Made by a program: the position numbers and the translations under genes
The notes under the pieces: model-generated
The model's input: the letters and a program-made list of their open reading frames with translations, nothing else
What the model was told of the DNA's origin: nothing
The model's database searches: none
DNA from: Ectocarpus siliculosus
Lineage: Eukaryota > Sar > Phaeophyceae > Ectocarpales > Ectocarpaceae
Direction: 5' to 3'
Assembly (NCBI GenBank): GCA_000310025.1
Contig: FN649730.1
Coordinates: 1,851,399-1,888,610, forward strand
DNA: 37,212 bases
Shown: positions 33,910-37,212 of the stretch, one piece after another
How positions within the stretch are numbered: the first letter of the stretch is position 1
How the letters are laid out: each line of letters opens with the position of its first letter

Positions 33910-34191
33910 TGTGATGAGATATGCGTAGCAATCCGTGAAGACCCTGATGATGACTCTCTTTGTTCTTGTTCTCTTTCTTGTTTATCTTTCAACACAGCAG
34001 CACACTTGCTGTTCTTAGCTCCGTAGATAGACTGAGCAGCAGGGGGGGCTGCGGGGCCGCTCCAAACAAGGAGGGGCCGCTGAGGCAATATCCCCTGTTT
34101 AACAATAATCCTAGGGAGTTGCAGTTCCCGCCAGATCTAGATATCTTGCTGAGTACTGCCCTTCATATCCTTGTAATAAAATCCCATAACA
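33910..34191 (-). repeat. 5' LTR of the gypsy element (right copy)
   Basis: 282 bases from TGTGATGAGATATGC to CCCATAACA, followed by the CTAG target duplication. On the minus strand it reads TGTTATGGG ... CATCACA. Confidence 0.92.
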
Positions 34192-34195
34192 CTAG

Positions 34196-35929
34196 TGTCA
34201 CCACAAGGCGTTTCCAAATTCCAACGGGACACAACAGCAGTTGCTCGCCGAAAAGGCGCTCGCTGAAATAGCAACGACTGAGCATGGAACACGAACCCTA
34301 GATCTCCGAATGTGCCTGTGCGTAAACCAAGCGTTTACATCTTGCTGTCGTCACAACAGTTCTCCGCAGGATGCAAGATGGCTGCCAATTATCACCAAGA
34401 GGTTCGCATTGAATCGCCGTTACATCGCGCAGGATTAACACCACGTCTTGAAACACTGCCCTAGCACCCCATAGTTTGGGTAGCTGTTCGACGGAGAGGA
34501 ACCGCCAAATCAGCCTTCGACCCCGTCTTGATGTCCAGCTCGGTTGTATGAACACCTGTCATCCAAAGCGATAACATGACAAGTGCTTTGCGATTCAGCA
34601 TTTTCATCAGAGGCCAAAAGGCAAAAAGTGAACATACCCAAGCGTCGAACTTCTCTACGGCCCTTTGTAGTGTCAACCCTATGCCTCAGGAAAAACTATA
34701 TTTTTGGCCGCATCGATAAACTTGTCATCTCGACCCGCATTCCGCAAAAATTCTGAAACAAACGCCACGCTAGTCTGTGCCGATGCCTGTGCATTCCCCG
34801 CCGCGATAGTATTGTTCACTCTTGAAAACGCGCCGCCCATTTTAATTCCGGGCATACATTTTTTCAGCCGATGCGACTCAAATGATTTTCAGCTGCCGTG
34901 TATTGTCACATTACTCCCTTGCTTGCAGTTGACAGCAGTTGCAGCAGTAGTGTGTGTTTTCCATGCTCACCGGGTGCGGCTCGCCGCCGCTGTTGATAGA
35001 TCCAGAGGTGATGAGGTAACACGGAATCTCCCATCAGGGTTGCTCTGAGCCGGGCTGCTGACAGAGAGAGCGGGTGTCTGCACAGCAGTGGCGGGACCCA
35101 TTCCCCACCCAGAACATATTTTGTATGTTCCCACCCACCCCCCATGCACAGAAAATATTTTTTGCTGGGGGTGCGTGCGTCCATTTTTTTCAGGGTAAAC
35201 TTGGGGAAAATTCCCGCCGTTTTTTTTTCCCCGTGGTGTGCGGTCCCGGTACTGGCGGTAATTACCGCCACATTCGGTGGAACCGGGAACCGCCGAAGGT
35301 GGTACCGCCGAAAAACGAAATACCGCCTACCGCCTAAAAAGTACCGCCATATTGCACTACCGCCGAAGAAATACCGCCAAAAAATGAAGTACCGGGAACC
35401 GCCTAAAAAGAACCGCCATATTGCAGTACCGCCAGAACAGCACGGCGACATCGATATACGAAGGACCGGCCATCATTCGCAAGCCGATAGCTAGTCAGAT
35501 CTTTGTGGGAACAGCCCCGCCTTGATACTGTTTTCCTGTTTTGCATGAAGCACAAAATAAGCATAGCGTGAACTTATCAGTAGGCGAAAATAGCAAGTGC
35601 TGGGCAGTGAAACTGTTACCCTAACCCTAGTCAGACACCGGAGGTCACCGTCCTGCTGGTGTAAACCGTCCTGCTGGTGGAGAGTACGGGCGGTGGTGCT
35701 GCGGGATGATTCGCTCTGTTCCTAGAGCAGAACACTTTAAAAAAACAAATACACCAACCGTGGTCATCTGCAATGCTGCACTTCAGCATCAGCAACAAAC
35801 GTAAGGACGGGACCACGGCATGAGTTCTACGCCTCGTACGTCAAATACACTCTCTATCTCTCCCTGCCCCCCCGCCCCCCCATCTCTCCCTCCCGCTCTC
35901 TCTCTATTCACACTTGCGCAGTAGTCGAT
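34196..35929. other. intergenic, repeat-bearing, no confident gene
   Basis: Nothing recognisable is coded here. An open stretch just right of the target duplication (QQLLAEKALAEIATTEHG at about 34231-34285) may be the interrupted end of something but cannot be assigned. ACCGCC-rich repeats fill about 35255-35440. A C/T-rich tract lies at about 35850-35915. Confidence 0.4.
35255..35440. repeat. degenerate ACCGCC repeats
   Basis: More than ten TACCGCC/GAACCGCC units occur. A longer unit, ACCGCCTAAAAAG followed by ACCGCCATATTGCA, starts at 35329 and 35398 (spacing 69). Confidence 0.75.
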
Positions 35930-36075
35930 TCGTTGGAGGATCGGTTCCAGCAACCCAGTCAGTTTGTTGAACACCGGTTCCTTCATGCGATAAATCATCC
36001 GGAAGACCTTCCGCTTCTTGAGGTCAGCAGAGTGATCCTCCCAAACCAGGCGCCGTGGCTCGTGGAAGCCGCACG
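35930..36075 (-). pseudogene. fragment resembling the N-terminus of a PIF/Harbinger-type transposase
   Basis: The minus strand reads FHEPRRLVWEDHSADLKKRK, then VFRMIYRMKEPVFNKLTGLL, then EPIL. The pattern FRM-x-F-x-L-L resembles the helical start of DDE_Tnp_4/Harbinger transposases. No catalytic DDE region is seen nearby. The frame runs into low-complexity purine sequence at about 35900. Upstream, a different frame begins with an ATG at 36165 and a hydrophobic Ala/Val stretch produced mostly by GCT/CTG repeats. The family call is tentative. Confidence 0.35.
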
Positions 36076-36593
36076 CAGCTTGTTAGCGCTAGCGTGCACA
36101 GCTACAGAGGTGATCACTGCCGCTGCACTCAGCAGCAGCACCACCACAGCAGCAGCTACTTTCATCTGCCGCACCAGCTCTTGAAGACCGGTTGCACGCC
36201 TGAATCGTTGGCTCGGTGAGCCAGCACACGACGAACCAAGAGGCGCGCCGGTTTTTCTGGGGTCCGCCATGGCCTTTTGTGCCCTCCAAGTACCCTCCGC
36301 TCCTGCTTCTCTCTTGTAGTTGGTCCTGTAGGTCCTTTAGCTGCTGCGTTTGTTGTGATGCTCCAACTTATTTGGAAGCTACTGGAAGCTACTGGAAGCT
36401 ACTGCAAGCTACTGAGTACAAATTTTGGCCCCCAGGTTAGTTCCGATTTTTTTTTTAATATGTTGACAAACGCCTCTGTACAAGTTCCGGAACTTCGGAA
36501 ATTTTGTACATTGGAACAAAATTTTGGAATGTATAAAACGGCCCTTAGCTCACGAGTCGGCCCCATTCCAGTCAGCAGAGGCGACACTCACTG
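36076..36593. other. short-repeat-rich stretch, no gene assigned
   Basis: It contains GCAGCAGCAGC/CACCACAGC runs (about 36130-36165) and four tandem copies of the decamer CTACTGGAAG (with one CTACTGCAAG) at about 36378-36413. No coding call is made. Confidence 0.4.
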
Positions 36594-37212
36594 ACATGGT
36601 CAGGACACCGCAGGTCTCGGATGCCCCTGATGACTGCTCACAACCATCCTTCGGTGATGTGAGCATCCTTTCGGACGACAGCGACAGCGTATACGAGAGC
36701 GGGTGTGACATTGAGTTTGAGAGGGGCACCACGTCCGGTGGAGGAGGTAGCCTTAAGAGTCGGATGGTGGACGTGCCGCATCTTCCGGCGCGTGCCGATA
36801 ATTGGGAGCCCATAAACTCCGGGAGGACCGACAAGCAGGGGGGCGTGAAGGCAGCGCTGGTGTACGCCATCATGGCAGTGCTTTACAGTGGATCTACAGG
36901 ACATCATTTACCCAGAAGCTACCAACGCAGGACAAAATGGAGGTTGAGAGATGGGAGACGAGGGTGAGTGTGTGGTGTGTGTATAAACTATAATACTACA
37001 GATGATCTGTCTGTGTGCTGTGACGTGTTTTTGTTTGTGCAGCAAAAATCCGGCTTTAAGGTGTTGGTGCAACACACACGTACAAGGCTTCTCACAACGC
37101 CTACTGCGAGATGGTAGAGAAAGCGGGAATCAAAACCAAGGCGTCCCAGACCTTCAAGGATGAAAACTATGCAGTCGTGCAGGCCATTCCAGTGTGGGCT
37201 TGCAATGTCGTG
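36594..37212 (+). pseudogene. unidentified acidic gene, frame-broken, runs off the right edge
   Basis: Starting at ATG 36596, the frame reads MVRTPQVSDAPDDCSQPSFG, followed by an acidic Ser/Asp stretch, a Gly-rich linker, and the helix GGVKAALVYAIMAVLY. At about 36890 the sensible reading shifts by one frame to QWIYRTSFTQKLPTQDKMEV and ends at a donor near 36963 (GAGACGAGG|GTGAGT). A second exon begins after TTTGTGCAG at 37042 and again shifts frame near 37075, continuing SHNAYCEMVEKAGIKTKAS to the edge. It could be a decayed transposon gene or a host gene with sequence errors. I do not recognise the family. Confidence 0.4.

Larger units (their letters stand above)
30664..34191 (-). mobile_element. 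Ty3/gypsy LTR retrotransposon, internally deleted
   Basis: Two LTRs (30664-30944 and 33910-34191) bracket 2965 bases of internal sequence. The 4-base target duplication CTAG is present at 30660-30663 and 34192-34195. LTRs begin TG and end CA. Internal coding is on the minus strand, so the right LTR is the 5' LTR. The internal part keeps integrase and downstream sequence but has no recognisable gag, protease, reverse transcriptase or RNase H. A purine-rich tract (minus-strand CCAGGGTGGGCCAG) adjoins the left LTR at 30945, as expected for a polypurine tract. The LTRs differ at about seven positions plus one indel, roughly 2-3 percent, by eye. Confidence 0.92.

Noticed and set aside
34906-35451. 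181-codon minus-strand open frame with repeated IWRYFLGG
   Set aside because: It only reflects the GGCGGT/ACCGCC repeat and has no conserved extension.

Overview
This is nuclear DNA from an intron-rich eukaryote. Coding sequence is broken into many short exons with GT-AG junctions, introns of several hundred bases to over 1 kb, pyrimidine-rich acceptors and many mono-, di- and trinucleotide runs. A 100-base N gap lies in a poly-C tract at 17998-18097. The style (GC-rich short exons, long introns, Gly/Ser/Lys-rich insertions, a chromovirus-like Ty3/gypsy integrase) would fit a stramenopile such as a brown alga (Ectocarpus-like). That assignment is inference.

The left two thirds is gene-bearing. 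A plus-strand gene of unknown function ends at 3206; its last three exons are at 1350-1490, 2491-2631 and 3102-3206, and a small pogo-like MITE sits in the intron after the first of these. A second plus-strand gene ends at 4962 and only its basic C-terminal exon is visible. A minus-strand gene (11445 down to 6124) assembles into 11 phase-consistent exons encoding a 447-residue protein with about three membrane segments and a coiled coil. About 1 kb away, divergently, starts NOC4 (12470-22440, plus strand), the nucleolar small-subunit ribosome biogenesis factor. Ten phase-consistent exons give about 819 residues, with a GC-AG first intron and a duplicated splice acceptor beside the assembly gap.

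The right third is mobile-element territory. A 91-92 bp tandem array (about 24145-24470) precedes a decayed multi-exon gene (24560-29933) whose core resembles a tyrosine recombinase: a box-I-like Arg and a candidate catalytic Tyr split across an intron. This may be a Crypton-like or otherwise undescribed YR element. A Ty3/gypsy LTR element (30664-34191, minus strand, CTAG target duplication, LTRs of 281 and 282 bp) keeps only integrase and downstream sequence; gag, protease, RT and RNase H are gone. Past it are degenerate ACCGCC repeats, a minus-strand fragment resembling the start of a Harbinger-type transposase, and a frame-broken acidic coding region running off the right edge.

No tRNA, rRNA or CRISPR array was seen. 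All gene models were built by eye from splice phase and similarity remembered from known families.
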